Below, piece by piece: positions 8,473-16,604 of a stretch of DNA of 64,000 nt. Each line of letters begins with the position of its first letter. The stretch's first letter is position 1. A program made the position numbers and the translations under genes. Below the pieces are notes generated by a model. It was not told the origin of the DNA, did not search any database, and was given only the letters and a program-made list of their open reading frames with translations. This DNA comes from SVTX01 sp045653805 (lineage in GTDB: Bacteria > Bacillota > Clostridia > Oscillospirales > CAG-272): the NCBI GenBank assembly GCA_045653805.1, contig JAZOMF010000079.1, forward strand, positions 5,601-69,600. Direction: 5' to 3'.

Positions 8473-9900
8473 ATGGATAAATCTACAAAAAAACTGTTAA
8501 GCGGCTCGGTGGTATATTTTGTCGGTAGTGCATTGACCCAGTTAATAAGCTTACTGCTTATGCGCTTTGTTACTGGAAATATATCTCCTGAAGAATATGG
8601 ATTTTTTAATTTAGTAACAACTGTATCGAATCTTGCAATACCATTCGTTACACTACAGATGGCAGATGCTGTTTTTAAGTTTGTTCTAAAATCGGAAACC
8701 GAAAATGAGAAAAAAGAATATCTTTCCATTTGTTTTGTTGTTTCTGCTATCAGCGTTGCTTTGATATACGCAATAGTATGCGGCGTATCATTTTTCTATA
8801 AAATACCGCATACTTTTTTGGTTGCAACGTATGTTGCTTCCCATGCTTTGATAGGTATATATCATAAAATCACTCGTTGCCTTGGTAAAAACAAGATTTA
8901 TGTAACGGTAAATTTGATAAAAACCGCAATTTTTTTGATACTTGAAATCATACTCCTATCTGTTATGGATATGGGAATTGAAGCGTTACTGTTGGCGCAC
9001 ATTATATCTACGATTTTCGGAATAGTTTGTACGGAGATATGTGTGCGTGCGCTTAAATATTTCAGCTTTAAATCAATTTGCTGGTCAAAATTTAAGAACA
9101 TGGTTTACTTTTCGATACCTCTTATTCCTAACGCGGTCTTTTGGTGGTTGACTAATTCTGTTAACTCAGTTATCGTATCCGCAAGATTAGGAATGGATGT
9201 TAATGGAATTTATTCGGTATCTAATAAATTTACCTCTGTTCTTGTTCTCGTTACAAGTGTGCTAAATATGTCTTGGCAGGATACAGCTATTGCCGATTAC
9301 GGTCAAGATGGCTTTAGTCGTTTCGTTACCAAGACCTTTAATACATACATAAAATTGATCTTTTCTGCAATAGCAGTTGCGTGTCCTTTGATTGCTTTGG
9401 TAATACCTTATATGATAGCTCCTGTATATTATGATGCAATTCAATATACCCCATTTTTGATGCTTGCTTCCGGAGTTGCGGCTATGTCTGGTTTTGCAGC
9501 ACAGATATTTGTTGGAAAGGGAAAAACCAAGAGCTTGCTGATAACTTCGTTGTTTGGAATGATTTCTAATATTGCTGTAATCATAGCTCTCGTTGATAAA
9601 ATTGGACTTTGGGCGGCTGTTTTTGGTTCTCTTGCGGCGGACTTAGTTATTTTTGTCATAAGAATATTCTTGGCAAGAAAGGATTTTGCTAAGGGTATAA
9701 ATTTTGTAAGCTTTTCAATAATATTCGTTATTACGGCAATAAGTATTGTTTTGTATTTTAATGCTGATCCAGTATTGAATGCAGTATGGTATGGAGTTTC
9801 CGCCATCATAGCGGTGATCTTGAATTGGTCGTTTATACGTGATATGATCACTTTGACGTTCGGTAAATTTTTAAATAAATTTATTAAGGGTGAGCAATGA
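8473..9900 (+). CDS. Polysaccharide repeat-unit flippase (Wzx/PST, MOP superfamily)
   Basis: A 475-residue polytopic membrane protein with 12 or more hydrophobic segments spread over the length, few charged residues in them, and an N-terminal segment GSVVYFVGSALTQLISLLL of the kind found in Wzx flippases of the MOP superfamily. It should move the undecaprenyl-pyrophosphate-linked repeat unit across the membrane before polymerisation by the Wzy-like protein at 4859. AAAGG lies upstream of the ATG. The gene is clearly more A+T-rich than the genes for sugar nucleotides in the same operon, which fits the usual pattern of flippase genes being exchanged with the glycan type. Its stop overlaps the next start (ATGA). 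Confidence 0.87.
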   Translation: MDKSTKKLLSGSVVYFVGSALTQLISLLLMRFVTGNISPEEYGFFNLVTTVSNLAIPFVTLQMADAVFKFVLKSETENEKKEYLSICFVVSAISVALIYAIVCGVSFFYKIPHTFLVATYVASHALIGIYHKITRCLGKNKIYVTVNLIKTAIFLILEIILLSVMDMGIEALLLAHIISTIFGIVCTEICVRALKYFSFKSICWSKFKNMVYFSIPLIPNAVFWWLTNSVNSVIVSARLGMDVNGIYSVSNKFTSVLVLVTSVLNMSWQDTAIADYGQDGFSRFVTKTFNTYIKLIFSAIAVACPLIALVIPYMIAPVYYDAIQYTPFLMLASGVAAMSGFAAQIFVGKGKTKSLLITSLFGMISNIAVIIALVDKIGLWAAVFGSLAADLVIFVIRIFLARKDFAKGINFVSFSIIFVITAISIVLYFNADPVLNAVWYGVSAIIAVILNWSFIRDMITLTFGKFLNKFIKGEQ

Positions 9901-10973
9901 AAAACTTATTTATAATGCATACTCAATATAATCTTATATTGTCAGCGGCGGTTATGTCGAGGTTCACACCCGCGGAGAACACATTAATTTTATATTCGGA
10001 GTTTGACTTGAAAGATGAAATGCGTGAATCGCTTTCGCGGGTTTTTTACAGAGTAATAGTAATCAGAGATAAATTTGCTCCGGTAATGAAACCGTTGGAA
10101 GAAACAAGATTTATTCGCAAATGCATGAAAAAAGTTAGGTCTATTAGAAACGAGCGCTTTGATAACGTGTATATGTCGCAGGAGCGTATCTTTGATATGA
10201 TAGTTTGCGCCAGAGCCAAAAAGATCAATCCCAATCTAAAATGCTACAATATTGAAGAAGATGCTTATTATTCGATAAACGAAAAATATAATGCAGATGA
10301 TTACCTTCATATTGAAAGTAAGCGAGCAAAGCGCAGGAAGTTTTTGTTTGCTTTGTTGCTTGCCGGCTATCCTTATAATTATAAGGACGTTCATTACTGC
10401 TACGGCATGAGCAGTGAGTATGACGGTGCGAATATTTTGTACCCTCATCTTGCAAGACGAGAATTAAGGGGAAAAGATCTGATTGAGATAACAAAAGACG
10501 AGCTTGTTCGCGGAATAGACGCGATATATTCCAAAATTAATATCGAATATCCCAAAAGCGACAAATACACTTTGTTTTTCTTTGATCTAATGAATCGATA
10601 TAAGAATCCGGAAAGAGTCAAAGAAATTGTCAGAGAGATAATACGAATTTCTCGTGAAGAGGGAAGAACGGTTCTTTTAAAATACCATCCCAGAGAAACC
10701 GATAAATTTGAGGATGTTGAAGGTGTAGTTGAATTACCGCATATTATTCCTGCCGAAAAGGTACTGTATGACCTTCTGGGAACCGATACGGTAATTATGG
10801 GAAATGCGACTACCTCATGTATTGTTGCCGCAAAGCTTGGATATGATGTAATATCGATTAGTAAGCTTGAATTTCCTACTAACGAAAAGATACATAATAC
10901 GATGAAAAAAATGGGCATCTTTTGTGTCGATAACACCCAAAATATAAATAGTATAATTAGAAAGGATTTTTAA
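9897..10973 (+). CDS. Sialyltransferase/polysialyltransferase-like glycosyltransferase (GT52/GT38-type fold, tentative)
   Basis: A 358-residue protein opening MKNLFIMHTQYNLILSAAVM, as in GT52-type enzymes. Three short features fit the bacterial sialyltransferase group: an acidic EED triad at about residue 118-120 (CYNIEEDAYYS), an HP motif (LLKYHPRE), and a serine/threonine motif (MGNATTSC). Those enzymes use CMP-activated sugars, and the very next gene, two bases away, is a CMP-sugar synthetase, which supports a CMP-sugar donor. No NeuB or NeuC gene is visible, so the sugar need not be sialic acid and could be Kdo-like, another nonulosonate, or supplied from elsewhere. Family assignment rests on three motifs and context. 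Confidence 0.55.
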   Translation: MKNLFIMHTQYNLILSAAVMSRFTPAENTLILYSEFDLKDEMRESLSRVFYRVIVIRDKFAPVMKPLEETRFIRKCMKKVRSIRNERFDNVYMSQERIFDMIVCARAKKINPNLKCYNIEEDAYYSINEKYNADDYLHIESKRAKRRKFLFALLLAGYPYNYKDVHYCYGMSSEYDGANILYPHLARRELRGKDLIEITKDELVRGIDAIYSKINIEYPKSDKYTLFFFDLMNRYKNPERVKEIVREIIRISREEGRTVLLKYHPRETDKFEDVEGVVELPHIIPAEKVLYDLLGTDTVIMGNATTSCIVAAKLGYDVISISKLEFPTNEKIHNTMKKMGIFCVDNTQNINSIIRKDF

Positions 10974-10974
10974 A

Positions 10975-11670
10975 ATGAGTTTTACAGCCGTTATTCCAGT
11001 AAGAGAGGGAAGCAGAAGATTAAAAAACAAGAATATCGCTCCCTTTGCAGGTACTAATCTTCTTATTAATAAGATTAACCAGTTAAAGCAGGTTCACGAG
11101 ATTGAAAATATTGTAGTTTCATCAGATTCCGAGTTGATGCTTCAAATGGCAGAATCCCAGGGAGTTATGACACACAAAAGAGCTATTGAGTTTTGTGATG
11201 AAAAGACTAAAACCTTTGGTGAGGTTGTTGCTCATGTGTGTGAAAATGTTCCAGGGGACCATGTCATCTGGGCAACCTGTACCGCTCCCTTGGTGTTCCC
11301 GAAGCACTATAAGGAGGCTATAGGATTATACAACGATGCTTTGGCGAATGGATATGATTCTCTTGTGTCTATGGAGCAGTTTAAGCGTTATTTGTGGGAC
11401 GATAACGGACCTGTAAACTATGAGCTTGGTATCAAGCACGTACCTTCACAGCAGTTGAAGCCCTTGTATTTTTGTACTGACGGCATTCTTATTGCTCCCA
11501 GAGAGAAGATGATTGAATGGAAGTATTTCCACGGAACCAATCCTTATAGATATATTTTGGACAAGAGAACAAGTGTTGACATTGATGATGGGCTTGATCT
11601 TGCTTGTGCAAGAGCATGGCTTGATATGGATGAAACTGTTTCTCAGATTGATCCGTATATGACAAAGTAA
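10975..11670 (+). CDS. Acylneuraminate cytidylyltransferase-family CMP-sugar synthetase
   Basis: A 231-residue protein with the nucleotide-binding opening of the NeuA/KdsB family: FTAVIPVREGSRRLKNKNIA at about residues 3-22, giving the R-x-G-S-x-R-L-x-x-K-N pattern. A TCTAPL stretch and the late DIDDGLDLACARAWL acid pair, which bind magnesium in this family, follow. It transfers CMP from CTP to a sugar acid such as N-acetylneuraminate or a related nonulosonate. Being directly after the sialyltransferase-like gene, it probably makes that enzyme's donor. The length suits a single-domain NeuA, without the extra esterase domain. The exact sugar acid is unknown. Confidence 0.82.
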   Translation: MSFTAVIPVREGSRRLKNKNIAPFAGTNLLINKINQLKQVHEIENIVVSSDSELMLQMAESQGVMTHKRAIEFCDEKTKTFGEVVAHVCENVPGDHVIWATCTAPLVFPKHYKEAIGLYNDALANGYDSLVSMEQFKRYLWDDNGPVNYELGIKHVPSQQLKPLYFCTDGILIAPREKMIEWKYFHGTNPYRYILDKRTSVDIDDGLDLACARAWLDMDETVSQIDPYMTK

Positions 11671-11689
11671 TTAATTCAAGGAACCCAAA

Positions 11690-11869
11690 ATGAAAGCCCT
11701 AATTTTAAACTCCGGTCTTGGTCGCAGAATGGGAGTGCTTACAAGCGAGCATCCCAAGTGTATGACCGAGATCTCGGCAAAGGATACTATACTTTCCCGT
11801 CAGCTGAAGCTTATCGCTGAGGCTATGATACTTAAGGATGTATTCCCAAAGAAAAACAGGAGTAAATAA
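11690..11869 (+). pseudogene. Truncated copy of the 5' end of the nucleotidyltransferase/PEP mutase gene
   Basis: The first ~45 codons are nearly identical to the start of the gene at 13449: both read MKALILNSGLGRRMGVLTSE and continue alike to ...LSRQL-x-LIAEA, with only scattered mostly silent base changes (about 118 bases of direct repeat, 11690-11807 against 13449-13566). After that the frame runs into 14 unrelated codons (MILKDVFPKKNRSK) and stops at TAA 11867-11869, which overlaps the ATG of licD (TAATG). It keeps the nucleotide-binding loop but no catalytic remainder, so it cannot be an active enzyme. It may still matter as a leader that couples translation into licD. Confidence 0.8.
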
Positions 11870-12705
11870 TGAAACTGACAGAAAATCAATTAAAAGAAAC
11901 AAAAGTTATTGACGCAACTATTGATATAGATGGTTTAAAAAAAATTGAATTGCAAATCTTAAAGGATGTACATGTCTTTTGTGAGTCAAATGAAATACGC
12001 TATTTCCTATGGGGTGGGACACTGTTAGGGGCAATTCGGCATGAAGGATTTATCCCTTGGGATGATGACGTAGATATAGCAATGTTCCGCGAAGATTATG
12101 AAAAATTTTTGAAGGATTTTAATGTTGATCAATACGGCATCACCGAATGCTATGGAGATAAGGGACATCCTTTCTGGCACGCAAAGGTCTATCGAAAAGA
12201 TACAGAGAAAATTGAGAGCGTGTACTATAGAAAGGGCTATTCTGTTGGAGTAGATATAGATGTGTTTGTGTTGGATAGCTATAACAATTATGAAGATGTG
12301 CTCAAAACTGTGGAATGGCGCCAAAAACAGATCAAATGGTATTTTAGAAGTCTTTACTCATCCAAGTCCCGATCCTTAAAGGCAAAGTTTACGGGTTTTT
12401 TAACTCGCAATATTCTGTTTTGTAATGCGAATAAGACTTCGCGCGCTATAAATAACAAAGCGACAGAGTTTGGACGAGAAGGCGACGGGCTTATGCTGTA
12501 TGCCGATTCTAATTTGAAACGACCACTCAAATTGGAACGAAGCTGGTTTGAAAGCAGAGTTCTGACAAAGTTTGAGGATACGGCATTTTATGTTCCCGGT
12601 AACTATGATGCACTGCTCACAGCTTGCTATGGAGATTATATGACGCCTCCTCCTAAAGAAAAGCAGATTACTCATCACAGTTTTGTTGCTTATTATAAAA
12701 ACTAA
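11869..12705 (+). CDS. LicD-family phosphotransferase
   Basis: A 278-residue LicD protein. The signature FLWGGTLLGAIRHEGFIPWD, followed by DDVDIAM (about residues 46-71), is intact, with the acid cluster WDDDVD that binds the metal and nucleotide in the nucleotidyltransferase-like fold. LicD proteins move phosphocholine, or in other loci ribitol- or glycerol-phosphate-like groups, from a CDP carrier onto glycans. Here the downstream gene makes a CDP-type carrier and the next one makes an activated phosphonate, so a phosphonate or polyol phosphate is the likely group (inference). Start overlaps the stop of the gene fragment. The gene and its partner at 12721 are more A+T-rich than the flanking phosphonate genes. 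Confidence 0.85.
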   Translation: MKLTENQLKETKVIDATIDIDGLKKIELQILKDVHVFCESNEIRYFLWGGTLLGAIRHEGFIPWDDDVDIAMFREDYEKFLKDFNVDQYGITECYGDKGHPFWHAKVYRKDTEKIESVYYRKGYSVGVDIDVFVLDSYNNYEDVLKTVEWRQKQIKWYFRSLYSSKSRSLKAKFTGFLTRNILFCNANKTSRAINNKATEFGREGDGLMLYADSNLKRPLKLERSWFESRVLTKFEDTAFYVPGNYDALLTACYGDYMTPPPKEKQITHHSFVAYYKN

Positions 12706-12720
12706 AGGGAGAAATATATT

Positions 12721-13425
12721 ATGGTTACTGCAATTGTAATTTCCGGTGGTAGCGGAACCAGAACAGGACAGGCAATACCAAAGCAATATTTGACTGTTAA
12801 TGATATTCCTGTTATTGCATATACCTTGACGAATTTGCAAAAGGTTGAAGAAATTGACAAAATTATTGTGGTGGTTGCTAAAGGATGGGAGAGCTTTGTG
12901 TATGCCTATGCGGTTCAGTTCGGCATTACCAAGTGTAAGGAGGTAGTTTTTGGAGGGGTAACACGCAATGAGTCCATATATAACGGCTTGTGTGCGCTCA
13001 AAGATGATGGAGAAACAGAAAAAGTGTGTCTTGTAGACGCCAATCGCCCAATGATACCTCAAGAGGTCTTTAGTGGGGCTATTAGTCTCATTGATCAATG
13101 TGACGTGGTTTTAACTGCGGATCCTTGCTATGATAGTATGTTTTATTCGCCCGACGGTGAATGTGCGACACAGAATGTTGAACGTAAAAATCTGTTTAAG
13201 GGGCAAACACCTGAGTGCGCAAGGCTTGACACTATGTTGGAACTATATGCGGATGAATCTTCTCGTTTGGACAACTCACTAAGTACAAGTGCTCTTGCTA
13301 TAAAAAAAGGTAAACGTGTACTTCTGGCTAAAGGACATATTAAATGCTTTAAAATAACTACTGTTGATGACTTTACACTATTTAAAGCATTTCTGTCTGC
13401 GGAGTCTTCTAAAAATCTTATATAA
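12721..13425 (+). CDS. IspD/TarI-family cytidylyltransferase
   Basis: A 234-residue CTP-dependent nucleotidyltransferase. The opening AIVISGGSGTRTGQAIPKQY (residues 4-23) is the G-x-G-x-R-x6-PKQ loop of IspD and TarI. The middle VVFGGVTRNESIYNGL and the VCLVDANRPMIP stretch are the family's CTP-binding R-x-x-S and D-A-x-R-P motifs. IspD makes CDP-methylerythritol; TarI makes CDP-ribitol. Pairing with licD, 15 bases apart, favours a CDP-polyol such as CDP-ribitol for glycan decoration rather than isoprenoid synthesis, but no reductase partner (TarJ) is visible. About 46 bases separate it from no other gene: the phosphonate fusion starts 23 bases later. Confidence 0.8.
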   Translation: MVTAIVISGGSGTRTGQAIPKQYLTVNDIPVIAYTLTNLQKVEEIDKIIVVVAKGWESFVYAYAVQFGITKCKEVVFGGVTRNESIYNGLCALKDDGETEKVCLVDANRPMIPQEVFSGAISLIDQCDVVLTADPCYDSMFYSPDGECATQNVERKNLFKGQTPECARLDTMLELYADESSRLDNSLSTSALAIKKGKRVLLAKGHIKCFKITTVDDFTLFKAFLSAESSKNLI

Positions 13426-13448
13426 ATAAACACTTCAAAGGAATTAAA

Positions 13449-15458
13449 ATGAAAGCCCTAATTTTGAACTCCGGACTTGGTCGCAGAATGGGAGTGCTTA
13501 CAAGCGAGCACCCGAAGTGCATGACCGAGATCTCGGCAAAGGATACTATACTTTCCCGTCAGCTTCGCCTGATCGCAGAGGCGGGAATAAGTGAAGTGGT
13601 TATGACCACGGGATATTTTGACGAGGTGCTGGTAAATTACTGCCACTCGCTGAATCTTCCCCTGCATTACACCTTTGTAAACAATCCCGTTTACGACACA
13701 ACTAACTACATTTATTCGATATACTGCGCTCGTGACACTCTTGAGGGCGACGACATCGTGCTTATGCACGGTGATCTGGTGTTTGAGGGCGAGGTTTTCG
13801 ATAAGGTCATCGCCAGTGAAGTGAGCTGTATGACCGTCAGCTCGACCCTGCCTCTGCCCGAAAAGGATTTCAAGGCGGTAATAGGCGAGGGAAGAGTGAA
13901 GGCTGTTGGCATCGAGTTCTTTACCGATGCGCTGGCGGCTCAACCCCTTTACAAGCTTTGCAAAAATGACTGGAAGGTCTGGCTCGACGAGATAGTTGCA
14001 TTCTGCGAGAGAGATGACCGCAAGTGTTACGCTGAAAACGCCTTTAACAAGGTGTCGGACAAGTGCCTCATTTATCCCCTTGACGTTGAAAATGCCCTCT
14101 GCGGCGAGATCGACACTCCCGAGGATCTGGCAGTTGTGGCATCTCGAATTGCCGAGCTTGAAAGCCGTACCGTTTATATGTGCTTTTCTACCGATATGAT
14201 CCATTCGGGTCACATTTCCATCATCAAGAAGGCGCAGAAGCTGGGCAGATTGATCATCGGCGTGCTTTCGGACGAGGCGGTTGCCTCCTACAAGCGATTT
14301 CCTCTTATGCCTTATGCCGAAAGGAAATCCTTGGTTGAAAATATCAACGGCGTGTCTGAGGTTATCGAGCAAAAGGAGCTTTCCTACGCCGCAAATATCC
14401 GCGTGCTGAAGCCCGACTTTGTGGTTCACGGCGATGATTGGCGCGAGGGCTTCCAGAAGCCTATCCGCGACGAGGTCGTTGAGCTTTTGGCAAGCTATGG
14501 CGGAAAGCTGGTTGAGTATCCCTATTCCAAGGCCGAAACATATCTTGAAATGGAAAAGCTCTCCCGAGCGCAGCTTTCTATGCCCGACATGCGCCGTGGC
14601 AGACTTAAAAAGCTTATCTCTATGAAGGGTCTCGTTACCGCCATGGAGGCTCATAGCGGTATCACAGGACTTATCGTTGAGCAGACCAAGGTGCTTAAAG
14701 AGGGCAAGACCTATCAGTTTGATGCTATGTGGGTATCCAGCCTTTGCGACTCTACCGCCAAGGGCAAGCCTGACATCGAGCTTGTTGATATGACCTCTCG
14801 TTTCCGCACCATAGACGACATAATGGAGGTTACCACCAAGCCCATCATCTTCGACGGCGACACAGGCGGACTTACCGAGCATTTCGTTTATACCGTCAAG
14901 AGCCTTGAGCGAATGGGCGTTTCCATGGTAATCATCGAGGACAAGACCGGACTTAAAAAGAACTCGCTCTTCGGCACCGAGGTCGAGCAGACCCAGGATA
15001 GCATTGAGAACTTCTGCGAGAAGATCAGGGCGGGTAAGAAGGCGCAGAAGACCAAGGAATTTATGATCTGTGCGCGTATTGAGTCGCTCATTCTTGAAAG
15101 AGGAATGGAGGACGCGCTGGAAAGAGCGTTTGCCTTCTCTGATGCAGGTGCTGATGCTATTATGATCCACAGCCGCAAGAAGGATCCTGCGGAGATATTT
15201 GAGTTTGTGGAGAAGTTCCGTCAAAAGAATAAGGCAACTCCCATTGTGGTAGTTCCTACCTCCTTTAATACCGTCACCGAGCAGGAGTTTAAGCAGATAG
15301 GCGTCAACGTGGTTATCTACGCAAATCAGTTAACTCGTAGCGGTTTCCCCGCAATGCAAAAGACCGCCCTCACCATCCTTGAAAACCACCGTGCCAAGGA
15401 AGCGGATGATATGTGTATGTCCATCAAAGAGATAATTACACTTATTCCGGAGGAATAA
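13449..15458 (+). CDS. Three-domain fusion: LicC/PntC-like nucleotidyltransferase, TagD-like cytidylyltransferase, phosphoenolpyruvate mutase
   Basis: A 669-residue multidomain enzyme. Residues 1 to about 238 are a LicC-type nucleotidyltransferase (NSGLGRRMGVLTSEHPKCM loop; VLMHGDLVFEG). Residues about 239-370 are a second, TagD-like cytidylyltransferase with the HSGH signature at 252-255 and PYAERKSLVE. Residues about 378-669 are PEP mutase, with the diagnostic EDKTGLKKNS at 497-506 and DAMWVSSLCDS near the start of the barrel. PEP mutase converts phosphoenolpyruvate to phosphonopyruvate, the first step to nearly all natural phosphonates. LicC/PntC-type domains are known to cytidylylate phosphonates such as 2-aminoethylphosphonate. 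The fusion therefore probably makes and activates the phosphonate. AAAGGAA lies upstream of the ATG. Which of the two transferase domains is active on which substrate is unknown. Confidence 0.9.
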   Translation: MKALILNSGLGRRMGVLTSEHPKCMTEISAKDTILSRQLRLIAEAGISEVVMTTGYFDEVLVNYCHSLNLPLHYTFVNNPVYDTTNYIYSIYCARDTLEGDDIVLMHGDLVFEGEVFDKVIASEVSCMTVSSTLPLPEKDFKAVIGEGRVKAVGIEFFTDALAAQPLYKLCKNDWKVWLDEIVAFCERDDRKCYAENAFNKVSDKCLIYPLDVENALCGEIDTPEDLAVVASRIAELESRTVYMCFSTDMIHSGHISIIKKAQKLGRLIIGVLSDEAVASYKRFPLMPYAERKSLVENINGVSEVIEQKELSYAANIRVLKPDFVVHGDDWREGFQKPIRDEVVELLASYGGKLVEYPYSKAETYLEMEKLSRAQLSMPDMRRGRLKKLISMKGLVTAMEAHSGITGLIVEQTKVLKEGKTYQFDAMWVSSLCDSTAKGKPDIELVDMTSRFRTIDDIMEVTTKPIIFDGDTGGLTEHFVYTVKSLERMGVSMVIIEDKTGLKKNSLFGTEVEQTQDSIENFCEKIRAGKKAQKTKEFMICARIESLILERGMEDALERAFAFSDAGADAIMIHSRKKDPAEIFEFVEKFRQKNKATPIVVVPTSFNTVTEQEFKQIGVNVVIYANQLTRSGFPAMQKTALTILENHRAKEADDMCMSIKEIITLIPEE

Positions 15459-15494
15459 GAGTATCCCCGAAGAATAATTTTTGAGGAATAAAAA

Positions 15495-16604
15495 GTGAAA
15501 CAAAGAATTATTGAAGGAAGTGCATCCTACAGGGAGATTGGAGAAGCGCTCCGCTCCCTTGGGGTCACCAAATATATGCTGGTTTATAGCGGATCGGCAA
15601 AAAGACTTCCCGTGTGGGAGTATCTTGCTCATCTTGACATCCCTCGCGTGCTCTTTTCGGACTTTACCCCCAATCCCAAGTATGAGGAGATCGTGGGCGG
15701 TGTTGACCTGTTTAGAGCAGAGAATTGCGACGGGATCCTTGCCGTAGGTGGCGGAAGCGCGATCGACGTGGCAAAATGCATCAAGCTCTACTCAAAAATG
15801 AGCAAGGACAAGCTCTATCTTGATCAAAAATGTACCGACACGGGCATTCCGCTTATAGCTCTGCCCACCACGGCAGGAACCGGAAGCGAGTCTACTCCTT
15901 TCTCGGTTATATATTATAAAGGAGAGAAACAGTCGGTCAAGCACCCGAGCATTTTGCCAGACGTGGCGATTTTGGACGGTGACGTGCTTGAAAATCTGCC
16001 GCTTTATCAGAAAAAATGTACCGTTCTGGATGCCTACTGTCAAGCAATCGAGGCTTGGTGGAGTGTCAATTCGTGCGACGAGAGTATAGCCTGCTCAAAA
16101 GCCGCCATCGAGTTGATAAAGGACTATATCTTTGAATACGTGGAGCAAAACACCTGCGTGTCGCGTCACAAGATAATGACGGCATCAAACCTTGCGGGTC
16201 AGGCGATAGCGTACACCGCTACTACCGCCCCCCACGCTATGAGCTATAAGCTGACCACCACCTACGGTTATCCCCATGGTCATTCGGTAGGAATCAGCCT
16301 GCCGCGAGTGTGGAAATATATGATTGAAAATTACGAGAGCTGTAATGATAGTCGAGGAGCAGACTACGTTCTTGCCACCTTTGACGAGATAGCAAACGCG
16401 CTTGGGTACGCGACCGCAAAAGATGCGGCAGAGGGCTTTGAAGCAATGCTTTCAAGGCTTGAAATAGGCTATCCTCACGATGAAAACAGGGAAGAGATGG
16501 CGAAATATCTTGCCGACTCGGTGAACGTGGAGCGACTTGGCAACAACCCCGTAGCTCTTGATAACAAAGAACTTTACGATCTTTATCTGGAGATGTTTAT
16601 ATAA
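15495..16604 (+). CDS. Iron-containing alcohol dehydrogenase, probable phosphonoacetaldehyde reductase
   Basis: A 369-residue group III metal-dependent alcohol dehydrogenase. Seen are the NAD(P)-binding GGGSAIDVAK, the TTAGTGSEST loop, and the metal ligands: an aspartate in LDAYCQAIEAWW and the histidines of APHAMSYKL and YGYPHGHSVG. Family members beside PEP mutase and phosphonopyruvate decarboxylase reduce phosphonoacetaldehyde to 2-hydroxyethylphosphonate. Both partners flank this gene, which is the main reason for the specific call. Start is GTG at 15495 with a GAGG 12 bases upstream. The stop overlaps the next ATG by one base (TAATG). Confidence 0.83.
   Translation: MKQRIIEGSASYREIGEALRSLGVTKYMLVYSGSAKRLPVWEYLAHLDIPRVLFSDFTPNPKYEEIVGGVDLFRAENCDGILAVGGGSAIDVAKCIKLYSKMSKDKLYLDQKCTDTGIPLIALPTTAGTGSESTPFSVIYYKGEKQSVKHPSILPDVAILDGDVLENLPLYQKKCTVLDAYCQAIEAWWSVNSCDESIACSKAAIELIKDYIFEYVEQNTCVSRHKIMTASNLAGQAIAYTATTAPHAMSYKLTTTYGYPHGHSVGISLPRVWKYMIENYESCNDSRGADYVLATFDEIANALGYATAKDAAEGFEAMLSRLEIGYPHDENREEMAKYLADSVNVERLGNNPVALDNKELYDLYLEMFI

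Noticed and set aside
9897..11670. Claim that the capsule contains sialic acid
   Set aside because: Only the transferase-like and CMP-synthetase genes are seen; without NeuB/NeuC any CMP-activated sugar acid is possible.
13458..15224. Open frame of 588 codons on the minus strand opposite the PEP mutase fusion
   Set aside because: It is a by-product of the codon use of the plus-strand gene: no ribosome site, no recognisable domain, and the plus strand has clear catalytic motifs.
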